Positions 1-10,489 of a stretch of 50,177 nt of DNA are shown here, piece by piece. The DNA comes from Nemertoderma westbladi (Eukaryota; Xenacoelomorpha; Nemertodermatida; Nemertodermatidae): the NCBI GenBank assembly GCA_032718475.1, contig JAUCBJ010006108.1, forward strand, positions 1 to 50,177. Reading direction: 5' to 3'. Each line of letters begins with the position of its first letter. The stretch's first letter is position 1. A model generated the notes under the pieces. It was not told the DNA's origin. It worked only from the letters and a program-made list of their open reading frames with translations, and made no database searches. Both the position numbers and the translations under genes were made by a program.

Positions 1-2
1 TT

Positions 3-218
3 AAGGTTAATAAGTCATTTCCAGAAGCAGTTTCATCCACATTTAATCCAAAGACATACATCAAAGAGATATCGAGTGATAGAAAGCGCAGATCTACATC
101 TCGAACATCTTCCAATCCCAACAATGATTCTATACCTATAAAGAAAAGAAAAGTTACAAAAGCAAGTGAAGAGGTAGCAGATTACAACAAGGAACATATA
201 AAAGCAGTATCAGATTGA
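3..218 (+). CDS. 3' end of an unknown gene with a nuclear localisation signal (partial)
   Basis: An open frame enters from the window edge and ends at TGA 216-218, leaving 71 C-terminal residues. They are rich in Ser, Lys and Arg. A stretch PIKKRKV near residue 48 of the visible part closely resembles the SV40-type monopartite nuclear localisation signal, with a second basic patch (DRKRR) upstream. The gene lies upstream of and codirectional with the polymerase, so it is probably another gene of the same element. No enzymatic motif is visible and I do not recognise the family. It could instead be a flanking host exon, since its 5' part is not in the window. Confidence 0.5.
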   Translation, partial: KVNKSFPEAVSSTFNPKTYIKEISSDRKRRSTSRTSSNPNNDSIPIKKRKVTKASEEVADYNKEHIKAVSD

Positions 219-773
219 TTTATTATTAACTAGAGACTTTTTTTTCAGTTTCACACTGACTAGTAAAGGTAACTTTTTAACACAAAGCATGATTATTATA
301 AAGTATTTGCATGTAAACGTGACTTTATTGAGTAAATATTGGTGATAGTTTATATTTAATGTGAGCATGGGATTAGGTATAAAACATTCGCATATAAATG
401 TGTGAGTTTATACCTGATATTATAATAAAACATTAGCATGTAAAACTTACTTTATCAATGAAAATTCAAAACGCATTATGCACATCTTGGTTTAGACTTG
501 ATTTTATTGTAAAGAATTCAGTTGTAAAAGCAACTTTATTTATGATATTAGTTTCCAATGTAACTGTTATTTATGATTGGTTGGTATAAGTAGAAACTTG
601 AAATATATATAAAGAGCTCAACTGATTCAATCGAGCTCATTCTGAAAATATTAAATTAATTAAAGTTTAGATATTATATTTTATTTGTGTTGAGTAGGTT
701 ATGAATTTTTTTTGATTATATATATATAACAATATTCATATTAATTTTAAATTGTCTTTAGGATAATAAAGAG
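219..773 (+). promoter_or_regulatory. Intergenic region and probable TATA promoter of the polymerase gene
   Basis: No gene is visible in this A+T-rich stretch. A TATA-like run (TATATATAAAG) lies at about 604-614, followed by two direct copies of GAGCTCA (614-620 and 633-639). Further upstream a motif of the form ATTNGCATRTAAA occurs three times (about 302, 389 and 432); the first contains ATTTGCAT, an Oct-type octamer. The arrangement suits a promoter driving the polymerase ORF that starts at 774, but transcription is inferred. Confidence 0.45.
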
Positions 774-3700
774 ATGGATAAACAATTGAAATGTCCATTT
801 TGTCCACTTCAAATTTCTAAATGTAATTATTTAACTCATTTGAAGTCGCATTTTCAAGAATACAATTGTTTTAATTGTCAAGTGAAATGTTCACGTGAAG
901 AAATATGCAAACGACATGAATCAACTATGGGATGTAAAGAAATGAAGTTTTGCGTGTATGAAAAAACTTGCCCTACTTGTAATAAAGAGTATTTATATGA
1001 GAATTATTTACATCACAACTGTCACCAACGTTATTATCATGTTAGACCACGACCGAACCAAAATAATACTGTTGCATCTAGAAAAAGACTGAAATCTGGT
1101 CAAGGTCCATCAATTTTTAGCCTCGAACGAGCTGCACATGATAACCGTTTAGAAATCTATGTTTACAATCTTCCGAAAGATGAAGATTTCCCAGATATTC
1201 ATTCATCGATAGTAAAAATTCTCCCTTATATTGAAAAGTTATTATTAGGAAAACTTAGCAAAATGAATGTACTTAGACCCTGGCTAGGTGTGAATATACT
1301 CATGTATCGATCACATTTTTCAGAGGGTGACCAAGAAGAAACTTTCTATTTTAGTTCTTCAGGTGGTGCAGTTAATACCGTAGATTCACATGAAAGTTTC
1401 TATATTTGGTTTGAGTATGTACTAGAAAAATTAATGCAAAAAATAGCCGTATTTAACACTCGTGGCTCAGGGTGGCGCATTAAATCTCTATTAAGAGTGG
1501 AAATTAAAGTAGCTGAATCCAAGTCTAAGTCACTGGAATATAAAGGTCACGTTTATATGGAGTTACCTAAGGCTCTATCAGTTAAAAAATGTGTTATAAA
1601 TATACAAACGGTTGATAATGACTGTTTCAAATGGGCTATTATAGCCACAAAAATTAGTAGCAAAGTGAAAGATAACAAAAACCGTACTTCGCAGTACACA
1701 GATTATATGAATCATTTTATTTTTGACAACGGGAACAAAGATTATCCAACAGAATGGCAGCTTGCAATTAAACTTTTTGAAAAACAGAATTCAGCATATA
1801 TAATTAATTTATTACTCTACGACAACAATCGAGTATCTATATTAAGACAGGCACCATTTAGTATAATCACTCCAGATAAAGAGTTATTGAATATATTACT
1901 TGTAAAAAATAAGAATACGAGTAAACAATCACATTATGTTTGCATAACTAACTTGAATCGCTTGATGAATACAAGAGGATGTAAGAAATATTGTGAACGG
2001 TGTTTGTCACATTTCTACAGCAAGGATGTTCTAGAATTTCACCGTCTTGCTTGTTATCAAGGAAAAAGTCAAGTTGAGAAGCTACCGTCTGAAAAAAGAA
2101 CTCACATTAGCTTTAGAAATTTAGACAGAACATTACCAATTTGTAATATATTTTGACATAGAATCTATTTTGGAGCCAGCCAGCAATCGTAAATCTGCAA
2201 TAGTAAATTTATTCAGAATCATATTCCATGCGCTGTAAGTTATTTATTTGTCCCTAGTAGCGAATTAATCAATCCACCAAAATTTTATTTGAAGACCTTT
2301 ACAAAAACAATCGACAACAACTGTATTCAAGACTTTTTAGACTCTGTATATAATGACATCACTCAATTATATAAGTGGTCAGAAACCCACATAAGAGAGA
2401 ATATGATACTTAATGATGTAGATAAGTTAAGTTTTTGGAAAGCTAAAGCTTGCTTTTATTACAATGTTTTATTTAAGGATAAGTCTGAGAAAAACAAACA
2501 TCACTCACATATTACTGGTAACTATATAGCAGCCGCTTGTAACGCATGTAACCGCTCTTTATCGTTGAAACGACACATGTATATACTCGCTGCACACAAC
2601 TGCAATCACTACAATTTGCATTTTCTTTTACAAGTTGGTTTTTGTAATAACAGATATTCCGATTATGATATAAAGGTAATCCCTAAAAATTCTGAAAGGT
2701 ATATTTCACTAAGTATGCATATACCGGTGAAAGATCAAAAAACAAAAATCGAGCTACGTGTCTTAGACACATATCAATTTTTATCCTTTTCCCTAAGTAC
2801 TTTAGTTGATTGTTCAACAAAGGATATAGACAGCGAGGATATAACATCAGTTCTACCAATTACTGTACAGCAAATGAAATATTTTTATCCAAATTTAAAT
2901 AATGCAACAATTAAACGAAAAGGTATATTTCCCTACGAGTATCTGACAGATTTAAATAAATTCAATGATTCGAAATTACCATCAATAGACAAATTTTATA
3001 GTAAATTAACACAAAATACCTGTACACCCGAGGATTATAGTTTTGCCAACGCATCATGGAGTCAGTTTGACTGTTCAAATCTCAAGGATTATCTTTTAGC
3101 ATACTTAAAACTCGATGTTTGTCTCCTCGCTGATATATTTGAGAACTTTAGGAGAGTATGTAGACAAAACTACGAATTAGAAGTAGTTTATTATTGCAGT
3201 ATCACAGCTTTCACTTATGATTGTGCCCTGAAATACAATAAATGTAAGTTAGCATTAATAAAAGATTACCAAACATATAGAGATTTTGAAGCATCTATTA
3301 GAGGAGGGGTTTCATTCTGTCGAAAACATTACATAGAATCAAATATACCAGATACTGATAATTATGATCCAAGCAAGGAAGAGTGTCATATTTTCAATAT
3401 AGATTTTAATTCCTTGAATTCGGGTAATTTAAGTAAAAAGCTACCTGTTTAAGGTTTTGAACAACTCAACGTTACATATTTAGAGAATGCTGCTCCAGAA
3501 GAACTAATAAACTATTTAACAAATCTTGATACTGAAGGGGATATTGGGTTTTTCATAATTTGCGATTTGAAATATCCCAAAGATATTCATGATCGTACAT
3601 TAGAACTACCCTTAGCCCCAGAACATTTAAGCATAAATGAAACAATGCTTTCACCATATATGAAAGATCAATTTAATAATGTATGTAAACAAAGAGGTAC

Positions 3701-4819
3701 TAATAGCAAGTATAAGATGTGTGCACCAAAACTTATGTTGACATAATTCGATAAAGAATTCTATCATGTAAATTTAAAACTGTTAAAATTTTGTATACAA
3801 CAAGGTTTAATTGTTACTAAGCTCTATAAATTGTATTCTTTCCATCAAGACTTTGTATTTAAACCCTATATAGATTTTAATATTAATCAAAGACGTTTAG
3901 CAAAAACTTATATTGAAACAGCTGTTGCAAAGCTGCTGAATAACTCGTTATTTGGTAAAACAATAGAGAAGATACGAGATCGCTGTAATTTCCGTATTGC
4001 TAATAGCAATGAGAAATGCGATCAATTGGTGAAACGTATAAATCACGAAAATTTCATGATTTATAACAATTCCTTATCGGGACACTTATTAGTGAAAGAC
4101 AGCGTGACACTAGATAAACCAGTCTATGTAGGTAGTACTGTCTTGGATTTAGCCAAACTTGATATGTATGAGATGTACTACGATAAATTAGTACCTATTG
4201 AGAAAGAATTAAACTGCCGAATTGAAATTGTAGCATCAGATACAGACTCATTAATAGGTTGTTATTATAATACATCGCAGAGTAATTTCTTAAAAGCCTT
4301 AATTCAAAATAATATTCTAGATACCTCTAATTACCCCAAGGATCACCCTCTCTACAGCGATAAAAATAAATCCAGACTCTATTACTGTAAAGACGAGTTG
4401 TGCTCACAAGAGATTAAGGAAGCTGTATTTTTACGTCCAAAGTTATATTCAATTTTGGAATGGAATGAAACGAATATACGACGGGTGAAAGGAATAAAAA
4501 GAGCTGTCGTGGATAAAAAAATTAAGAAGATTATAAAATTATAAAATAAAATAAAAAAATTATAAAATAAGAAGATTATTTAAGAGCATATAACGAAGAA
4601 ATTTCCAAGGAAACGCATCAATTTCAGAGTCAATTACACAAAGTGTACACTGTAGCACGAGATAAGTTTGCTCTCAGCGCATTTGACGATAAACTTTATT
4701 GGGTTAATAAAAATCATTCACTTCCCTGGGGTCACTATCAAACAAAGGTTGTAAAACCACTAAAAAAAATAAATATACCTATTTATCGGGAACCAAACAA
4801 TGAACTATCAGATAGTTAA
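774..4819 (+). pseudogene. polB: Protein-primed family B DNA polymerase (Polinton type), broken
   Basis: The N-terminal part (from ATG 774) has three Cys/His zinc-finger-like clusters, then the conserved pre-exonuclease region ending in a CERCLSHF block. The exonuclease I motif (FDIES, 2152-2166) is in another frame. Exo III (YLKLDVCLLAD, about 3100-3132), motif B (NNSLFGKTIE, about 3939-3968), motif C (SDTDS, about 4236-4250) and a C-terminal SAFDDKLYW block are readable. Lesions: TGA 2154-2156 after a frame change near 2140, a return to the first frame before 2220, in-frame TAA at 3450 and 3744, and a frame change near 4545-4570 inside a small local duplication. Motif A reads DFNSLNSG, so the usual Tyr after SL is Asn. 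The family copies the element's DNA from a protein primer; this copy cannot encode a full enzyme without recoding. Confidence 0.93.
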
Positions 4820-5279
4820 TAAGAATGTAAGTTGCCAGCAAGTGTCAGCGATTAATTTGAAAGAATTAAAAAATCAATTATCTGGTAAACACATACTCAA
4901 ACCAAATCAGTTTATATATATGATATTTGGTGCCACATTATTAATATTTAAAAATGGTCGTATTACATTATTAGGTAGTAAGTATAATTTCCAAAAAGTA
5001 AAAAAGCATATATTTGATAAAACAAGTATTAATTTGATTTTAAAATCTGTTAATTTATGTACTTATATTTTTAGTATTAACTCTGTAGTCTATAGGTTAT
5101 TGATAAACAATACCGGGTTTTATGTTGTCTTTGATAATGTACAACTTCAAGTTATATATGAACCTGAAATTTTTAATAATTGCAAAATAAGAATAAATAA
5201 TACCGTAGTCATTTGCTGCTTTCATACCGGTAAATGTACTTTAATGTGTTCATCTAGCAAATTTCACATTTATTACTAG
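4800..5279 (+). CDS. TATA-binding-protein-like protein
   Basis: A 159-aa ORF overlaps the last 20 nt of the polymerase gene in another frame. Its layout follows the two-repeat TBP core. Repeat 1 has ATLLIFKNGRITLLGSK (about residues 45-61), matching the family's T-x-LIF-x-x-G-K/R-hydrophobic-x-x-x-G-x-K signature. Repeat 2 has YEPEIF (about residues 119-124), the TBP Y-x-PE-x-F hallmark, followed by VVICCFHTGKCTL. At 159 aa it is close to a bare TBP core with no N-terminal extension. TBP bends TATA DNA to nucleate transcription complexes; a viral copy could direct transcription of the element's own genes. The second repeat ends early and lacks the final G-A-K. The ORF is undamaged although the adjoining polymerase is broken. 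The assignment is by motif reading only. Confidence 0.7.
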   Translation: MNYQIVNKNVSCQQVSAINLKELKNQLSGKHILKPNQFIYMIFGATLLIFKNGRITLLGSKYNFQKVKKHIFDKTSINLILKSVNLCTYIFSINSVVYRLLINNTGFYVVFDNVQLQVIYEPEIFNNCKIRINNTVVICCFHTGKCTLMCSSSKFHIYY

Positions 5280-5459
5280 CCTATATTTAGTAAACTGGTT
5301 AATTATTTATTAATGTTTGGTGTTGTGACTTTAGGTGTAGAATATATTGGTAATTGAAGGTGAAAAGAAGAAGGTGAAAATTAAACATTATTATTTTTCA
5401 ATCGACAGATCGATAGTTAGGGAAAACTAACCTCGTTTGAATAAGCATGACTCTCGCAG

Positions 5460-5725
5460 GCTGACTGCATGCCTAGCTGGCAGTAGCTGCGTGGCTGGCT
5501 GCGTGGCTGGCTGCGAGGCTGGCTGTGAGGCTGACTGCGTGACTAGCTGCGAGGCTGGCTGCGTGGTGGGCTGCGAGGCTGGCTGCGAGGCTGACTGCGT
5601 GACTAGCTGCGAGGCTGGCTGTGTGGTTGGCTGCGAGGCTGACTGCGTGACTAGCTGCGAGGCTGGCTGTGAGGCTGGCTGCGAGGTTGAGTGCATCCCA
5701 GCAGCGTGGCTGACTGCACACACAT
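5460..5725. repeat. GCTGGCTGCGAG-type minisatellite
   Basis: Degenerate 8-12-nt units built on GAGGCTGGCTGC and GAGGCTGACTGC tile this stretch. A higher-order unit GAGGCTGACTGCGTGACTAG recurs three times. Because the units have no stops, long ORFs appear on both strands, but they encode only repetitive Cys/Gly/Glu or Ser/Ala/Gln peptides and are not genes. Confidence 0.9.
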
Positions 5726-6300
5726 CTGATTGTAACTGGCTCACGATATTGTATACATTGGCTTAGTTTGTTACTGCAGGTACTGTTACATTAATACTGT
5801 AGTACTGCAGTACAATGCTAATCGAAGGAAATCAGTATGCTCTATCTGACTATACTGTTACAACAACAGTGACAGTACTGCAGTACTGTCACTATTTGGG
5901 TAGGGGATCTAATCCCTGTATGTGAGGCCCATGCGAGCAATCCAGGTCATGACTGCAGTATGCTTGCCTGACTGCAGTATGCTTATAGGTTGAAAAAAAA
6001 CAAATGCTATTGACAGATTGAACTAGATTACTGATACCGGTAGACCGCGACTGCAGTGTTGGAAGAGTAAAACACTACCGGTACTGATAAAGTGGATGAC
6101 AGTTGTGGATAGGCCTATACTAAATTATTGAATTAAACAGTACCGGTACCAACAGGTTAACATTATATCCTGTACAGATTATGTTGCATTTCTGACTAAT
6201 ATTACTAAAGTTATATCTCTGGTCAACTACTGTATGTGTTATTAGTTTGCGACGTAAAGGATGTTTCGTGATACCGGTACAACTATATTAGAATACTACT
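5726..6300. other. Non-coding interval with GTACTGCAG palindromes
   Basis: No ORF of interest is present. It contains a perfect 26-bp palindrome at 5868-5893 (arm AGTGACAGTACTG), a tandem pair of GACTGCAGTATGCTT near 5951-5985, and several ACCGGTAC motifs. Confidence 0.6.
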
Positions 6301-7520
6301 ACTACTACTAGGATCGGCATGCTGCATTGCAGCTGCATTTTTAAGAATGCTGTGCCGGCTTGTCAACAAAATTGCACCGCCACAACTCCCTATCACCCAT
6401 GACATTTGCTAGATCATCCGCATCTTTAAGGCCAGTGTCCTTTAAGATGCGTCTCAAGAAAGTCATGGGCTGTCCACCATGCTTATTCACTCCATGAGGC
6501 TGCCAAAGTACAAGATTATGCACTGGCTGGTCCTCACGGCGAAAGCAATGTCCTGCAAAGCGGAGGCGATTTTGTTCTAGTGTCAAGCTTGGGGGAACCA
6601 ATGAGACACCTCCAATGTTATATAGTGTCTGGTTGGAGATGTGTGCATTGTACTTGACACAATGAACCCGGCGTAGCATTCTTGTGAATGTGCCATCCAG
6701 AGATTTGGTGTCCTCAGCAGTTAGAGCCCAGCATGGACTCCCATAGAGGAGTACTGGAACTACTGCTGCTCTAAATAATCGGACCTTAAGTTTCCGATTA
6801 ATTCTCGGTGACTTCCAAATCCTGGAAAGCCTATTCAAGGCTGCCCATGCCTTTCCCTTACGTATTCGAAGGTCCTCACCTGACTTCCGGATCCAAGATC
6901 CCAGGTAACAGAAGTCGTCCACATGCTCAAGCATACCATCCTTTGAGCTTATGCTCATCCGATCAGAGACTTGCTGAGGACTTTCAAAGTTAACTGTCAG
7001 AATTTTGGTCTTTCTGGAGTTAATAAAAAGACCAACACTAGAAGCAGCATGTTCTAATGAGCTGAGGAGCCGTTGGGCTGAGGATCAGTTAGGTACTTGG
7101 CAGGATTTCCTCGACTTCTGGAGCCAGTAGGTGGAGTTATCATCACCCCATCATCATTATGATGATCTAAGGACATGCGTAGAACATAGTCAACCACAAT
7201 AATGAACAAGAATGGTGCAAGTGTGTCTCCTTGGAGGACGCCCCATAACACTTCAAATGGTTCTGTGTCACCGTCAACAGTAGACACAAATGTTGTCGAA
7301 CCATCGTATACTATTCTGATTGCTGTAATAATTTCATCAGGAATCCCATATAATGAAAGTATGCTGAACATACGTGAGCGAGAGACTGAATCAAAGGCCT
7401 TGAAGAAGTCAACAAAGATAACAGCCAGATGCCTGTCTTTCTTTTTTGATAATTCTTCAATTATCCTTCTAAGTGCCAAAATGGGCTCCATGGTTCCACG
7501 ACCTTTGCGGAACCCATTCG
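6297..7520 (-). mobile_element. Non-LTR retrotransposon 3' fragment (RTE-like reverse transcriptase), broken
   Basis: On the - strand, 7491-7054 encodes reverse-transcriptase motifs VDFFKAFD (motif A) and GVLQGDTLAP (motif B), and 6958-6341 encodes the C-terminal region (VDDFCYLGSWI, VLLYGSPCWALT, MLRRVHC). Between them the segment that should carry the catalytic F/YADD box is missing: the frame passes from YLTD directly into a shifted frame reading LLSSLEHA. The 3' end abuts a short (ACT)n tract at 6297-6309, consistent with the simple-repeat tails of RTE-like elements. The upstream part is truncated at an AT microsatellite (7520). The same family recurs at 48,180-48,736. It is a dead 5'-truncated copy. 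Confidence 0.85.
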
Positions 7521-7525
7521 GAATA

Positions 7526-7600
7526 TTATATATATTATATTATATATTATATATATATATTATATATATATTATATATATATATTATATATATATTAGAA
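7526..7600. repeat. AT-rich microsatellite
   Basis: Runs of TATAT and ATTATA adjoin the truncated 5' edge of the non-LTR fragment. Confidence 0.9.
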
Positions 7601-7801
7601 TGATATCGGGAATACTTACTGTATATGTTACGTCTACGTCATATTGTTAAATGTGTATGTTAACCTAGCGCAATTGATTCTTTTTTAGAGAACTTGTTGT
7701 AAAAAAAAAAAAAAATTTTATTATATTTTTATATTAACATCAAGACCATCACCAAAATAAAATTATATTATATCCCATCATATTACAAGCTTAGAGTAAA
7801 C
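7601..7801. other. Non-coding interval, A+T rich
   Basis: No coding or structural signal is seen apart from a run of about 14 A near 7701. It separates the LINE fragment from the first - strand element gene. Confidence 0.5.
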
Positions 7802-8161
7802 CTACTGTACATCATTCACCGCAGTTATTTCTTTCTGTTTATCACCTGTCTCAGTTAATTGCTTCGTTACATACCCTCCAATCCTTTTCGCTGAGCAGTA
7901 ATTCAAGCAGCTATCACCATCTTTGTGAAAACTACATTTATCTTCTACAGTAGTTAATTTATCGTGGAAGGGACACGGAGTTAAATAATTGTAATATAGT
8001 CGAAATATTTGTCTTTATTTTGTCTTTACTTTGTCTGTATTTGTCTTTATATTAGTTTTACTGTATTTAGAATCGAATATAGCAAATTTTTTTAATACTA
8101 CCGGATATTCCTTATTGTCTATCTTATAATATTGAAAATCAATAAAAATAACATCATCCAT
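7802..8161 (-). pseudogene. Small unassigned element gene with Cys/His-rich C-terminus, one in-frame stop
   Basis: From ATG at 8161 the frame encodes 48 residues starting MDDVIFIDFQYYK, reaches TAA at 8015-8017, and continues in the same frame for 70 codons to TAG at 7802. The second part has CPFH, CSFH and CLNYC clusters. The stop lies in a stretch of near-tandem AAAGACAAA repeats, which may have arisen by slippage with loss of a middle segment. The N-terminal strand pattern (VIFIDFQ..KI...EYPV..FAIFD) recalls short RNase H-fold ORFs seen in invertebrate mobile elements, but this is a weak resemblance. It is the last gene of the leftward capsid block, 44 nt after the protease. Confidence 0.45.
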
Positions 8162-8205
8162 TTTATCAAATAATATTTTTAAATAAACAAAAGTTAAATG
8201 ATTAA

Positions 8206-8670
8206 TTACAACGCCTGTTGGTTTATTTTATAATAATTAACAAGCCATTTATATAATGTTATTTCATTTATTTCTACATTATTTGTAAATGCTCTCATTG
8301 GATAGTTTGTGTGAATTCGATTTACCAAGTAATAAAGACAGTATAACCCGCATGATATAACCCGTATGATCCTTCTAGGGTCTTGAAATTGCCTGCGAGT
8401 AGTACACCACTTTGTTGAATTTTTCTCAAGCCATTTTTCAATACATCTGTTTGGATATTTTGGACCAAACGAATTAAATAATTCAGCTTCATTATCTCGT
8501 ATATATATAGCCACCCAATGAACACCAGGTAGATGCGCTTTATCGGTATTTACTATTAACCCATAGTCTCTTCGCATATTATTATCTAATTTAGGTAATT
8601 TATTAGACGGAAATGCCCCCAAATAGTGACCACCCACTGGAAACATATCAAGGTCCTCTGTAGATAACAT
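8206..8670 (-). CDS. Adenain-like cysteine protease (PRO)
   Basis: This intact 154-aa ORF has the layout of the adenovirus/Polinton maturation protease: catalytic His in GVHWVAIYI (H51), a LFNSFGP block (residues 64-70), Gln near residues 95-97, and the nucleophile in SCGLYCLYYL (C108). The protease cleaves capsid precursors during assembly. The position usually occupied by Asp in FDSFG is Asn (N66); Glu62 a few residues upstream might serve as the acidic residue instead. Its length is slightly below the usual 160-200 aa. The gene lies downstream of the major capsid gene on the same strand, a common Polinton arrangement. Activity cannot be judged from sequence. Confidence 0.88.
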   Translation of the reverse strand: MLSTEDLDMFPVGGHYLGAFPSNKLPKLDNNMRRDYGLIVNTDKAHLPGVHWVAIYIRDNEAELFNSFGPKYPNRCIEKWLEKNSTKWCTTRRQFQDPRRIIRVISCGLYCLYYLVNRIHTNYPMRAFTNNVEINEITLYKWLVNYYKINQQAL

Positions 8671-8790
8671 ACTTAATCGATATGTATTTCTTTCCTGCTA
8701 TTTAAGCTTAATGATTGATCATAAATATTAAAAACGATTACATTTATGGTCTCAACCAACGGTTCGGCAAATCTTAATTTTAATTATCCG

Positions 8791-9923
8791 TTAGTATATT
8801 GATGGCTGGGGATCCCTAACATAGCCGTCGGCAGTTAGGTCCCAGGAAATGAGTGGGCAGTTACCTAAGTAGGTTTCATGGCCTTTATTATTACCTCCAT
8901 AACCGTTAATATATGTATTAATGTTCTTCATTAATTGAGTATACTCAAAAATGTATGTTCCATCTGTAAAATTAGGCTCGTATATGACACCACCTACTGG
9001 AAGACCGTCTACAATCAGTTCCGTGCGTCTAAGGTTAAAATGTTCAAATTTCAACGGATTACTAGTTAATTCACCCGAATATGAATTATTTGTTATAAAA
9101 TCGATAATAACCAATTTGGGTTTTTTACCATCAAATATGTTTGTTTGGGTGTAATTTATGGTTTGAGCGGGAATAGTAAATGTAGTAACCTCTTTTTTTT
9201 GAAATTGATATTCAATATCGTAGCTCTCTAAACCTTTTAGATGGCTGCTTTCTATTACTGGATTAACCTCCATTCTAGGGATTAGGATCTTTACTTGATC
9301 TAATTCTAGCCGAAGATTTGTCACAGCGTTTGCGTTTGGAGTGATTTTAAAAATAAACGAATTTGATACTTTTCTAAAATGCATTCTTAAATCATACCCG
9401 GGTTGTATTATTTTACTTTCAGTATCAAAATCAATCGTCAATCCACTTACAAATTGCATTTGTTTACTGAAGGCATCGGCAATAGGATGCGCGCCGGGAT
9501 TGATTTCATTTCCGTGTTCGGATAAAGGCTGACGAAAGCCACCTGCCCCCAGTAGCCCATTTTTTGTTTCATATGTAGTAAAAAGTAAATTGGATAAGTA
9601 CGACTTGTAGAAATAATGGTTATTGCTATTTTCAACCTGCTTCTCATCTATTTTAATATCACTCCACATAGTCCAGAGGGGTAATTAAACATATAAATAT
9701 GTGAGTTTTCAAGCCGTCTATCCCACCGTACAGTACATTTTGTAATTAATAACGCATCTTGCAGTTTCGTATAGAATTCATTGGATCTCGGTACAAGAAA
9801 TGTGACTTCCCTAGACTCGCTTCTGAGACTAGATACCGGGTAAATTGTTTCATAATGCTTTGCTTTAAATTCAGTCTGTATTGGCTGTGTAGAAAATAAA
9901 TCTAATTCCTTAATAATTGACAT
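8791..9923 (-). pseudogene. Major capsid protein (double jelly roll), split by one frameshift
   Basis: Two - strand frames (9923-9648 and 9669-8791) together cover a Polinton/adintovirus hexon-type protein of about 375 aa. The first starts MSIIKELDLFSTQPIQTEF and includes the conserved LVPRSNEFYTKLQ strand. The second contains YKSYLSNLLF, a GAGGF block, IQPGYDLRMHF and the C-terminal jelly roll. The frames cross over at about 9660-9675 by a single-base change, so no full product is made from the present sequence. This protein forms the pseudo-hexameric capsomers of the icosahedral shell. Upstream is the minor capsid gene, separated by 2 nt; downstream is the protease. Confidence 0.88.
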
Positions 9924-9925
9924 TA

Positions 9926-10488
9926 TTAAAAAATACTTTTTTCGCAGTGTTTGAGTTTGCCTTTTTTTATTTTTCTATTTTTACTATGACGATGATGCAT
10001 GTTCATAGACATTGGTTTAGACGGTCGCTTTAAATCTCTATAAACTTTTTCTACAACCGATCTTGTTGATGGTTTCATTTTATTTAATGCTTTATTAATA
10101 ACCGTATTAGCCTGCTGATGTAAGACCCGCTTACCTTTTGGTATTACGTGTTGTCTCATAAATTTTGTGGTTAATGGTAAAGCTTTTTGTAAAACTTTTT
10201 TTGCTAATGGCTTTCCAAATTTTTCAATGTAGATAAAGCATCTGTAAATATACCTTCCCTGTATTGATTTGTCTGCATACCTCTGCGATAATGTTGAAAA
10301 CGATATTGTTTTAAGTTTGGACCAAATGCACCAATTTGTTGACCGTAAGGGTCAATATACGAACCACCTCGAAAAACAGGAACTTGCGTCGAGCCTCTCG
10401 TACTTCTACCACCTTTAAAAACAGCAAGATTAGAGTCTGCACCACCATATTGAGGTTTACTGTATCTTTGAAATAAATCGGAATCCAT
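9926..10488 (-). pseudogene. Minor capsid / basic core-type protein, one frameshift
   Basis: The N-terminal frame (ATG 10488, MDSDLFQRYSKPQYGG) has GG-rich segments (VFKGGRS, VFRGGSY, YGQQIGAFGP). It runs to a stop at 10204, caused by a one-base change in an A/T run near 10,220-10,230. The shifted frame carries on into FGKPLAKK and then the 77-aa frame (10159-9926), ending with a very basic tail (RHSKNRKIKKGKLKH). Size, Gly/aromatic N-terminus and basic C-terminus match Polinton minor capsid proteins compared with adenovirus pVI/pX. It lies between the penton-like and major capsid genes with almost no spacing, consistent with a structural gene block. Confidence 0.65.
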
Positions 10489-10489
10489 T

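Noticed and set aside
2140-4570. Introns in the polymerase gene instead of lesions
   Set aside because: The two in-frame TAA codons sit in continuous conserved coding sequence, and no GT-AG pair of the right phase was evident around them.
5427-5766. Overlapping ORFs of 82-109 aa on both strands
   Set aside because: They are translations of a minisatellite lacking stop codons; composition is purely repetitive.
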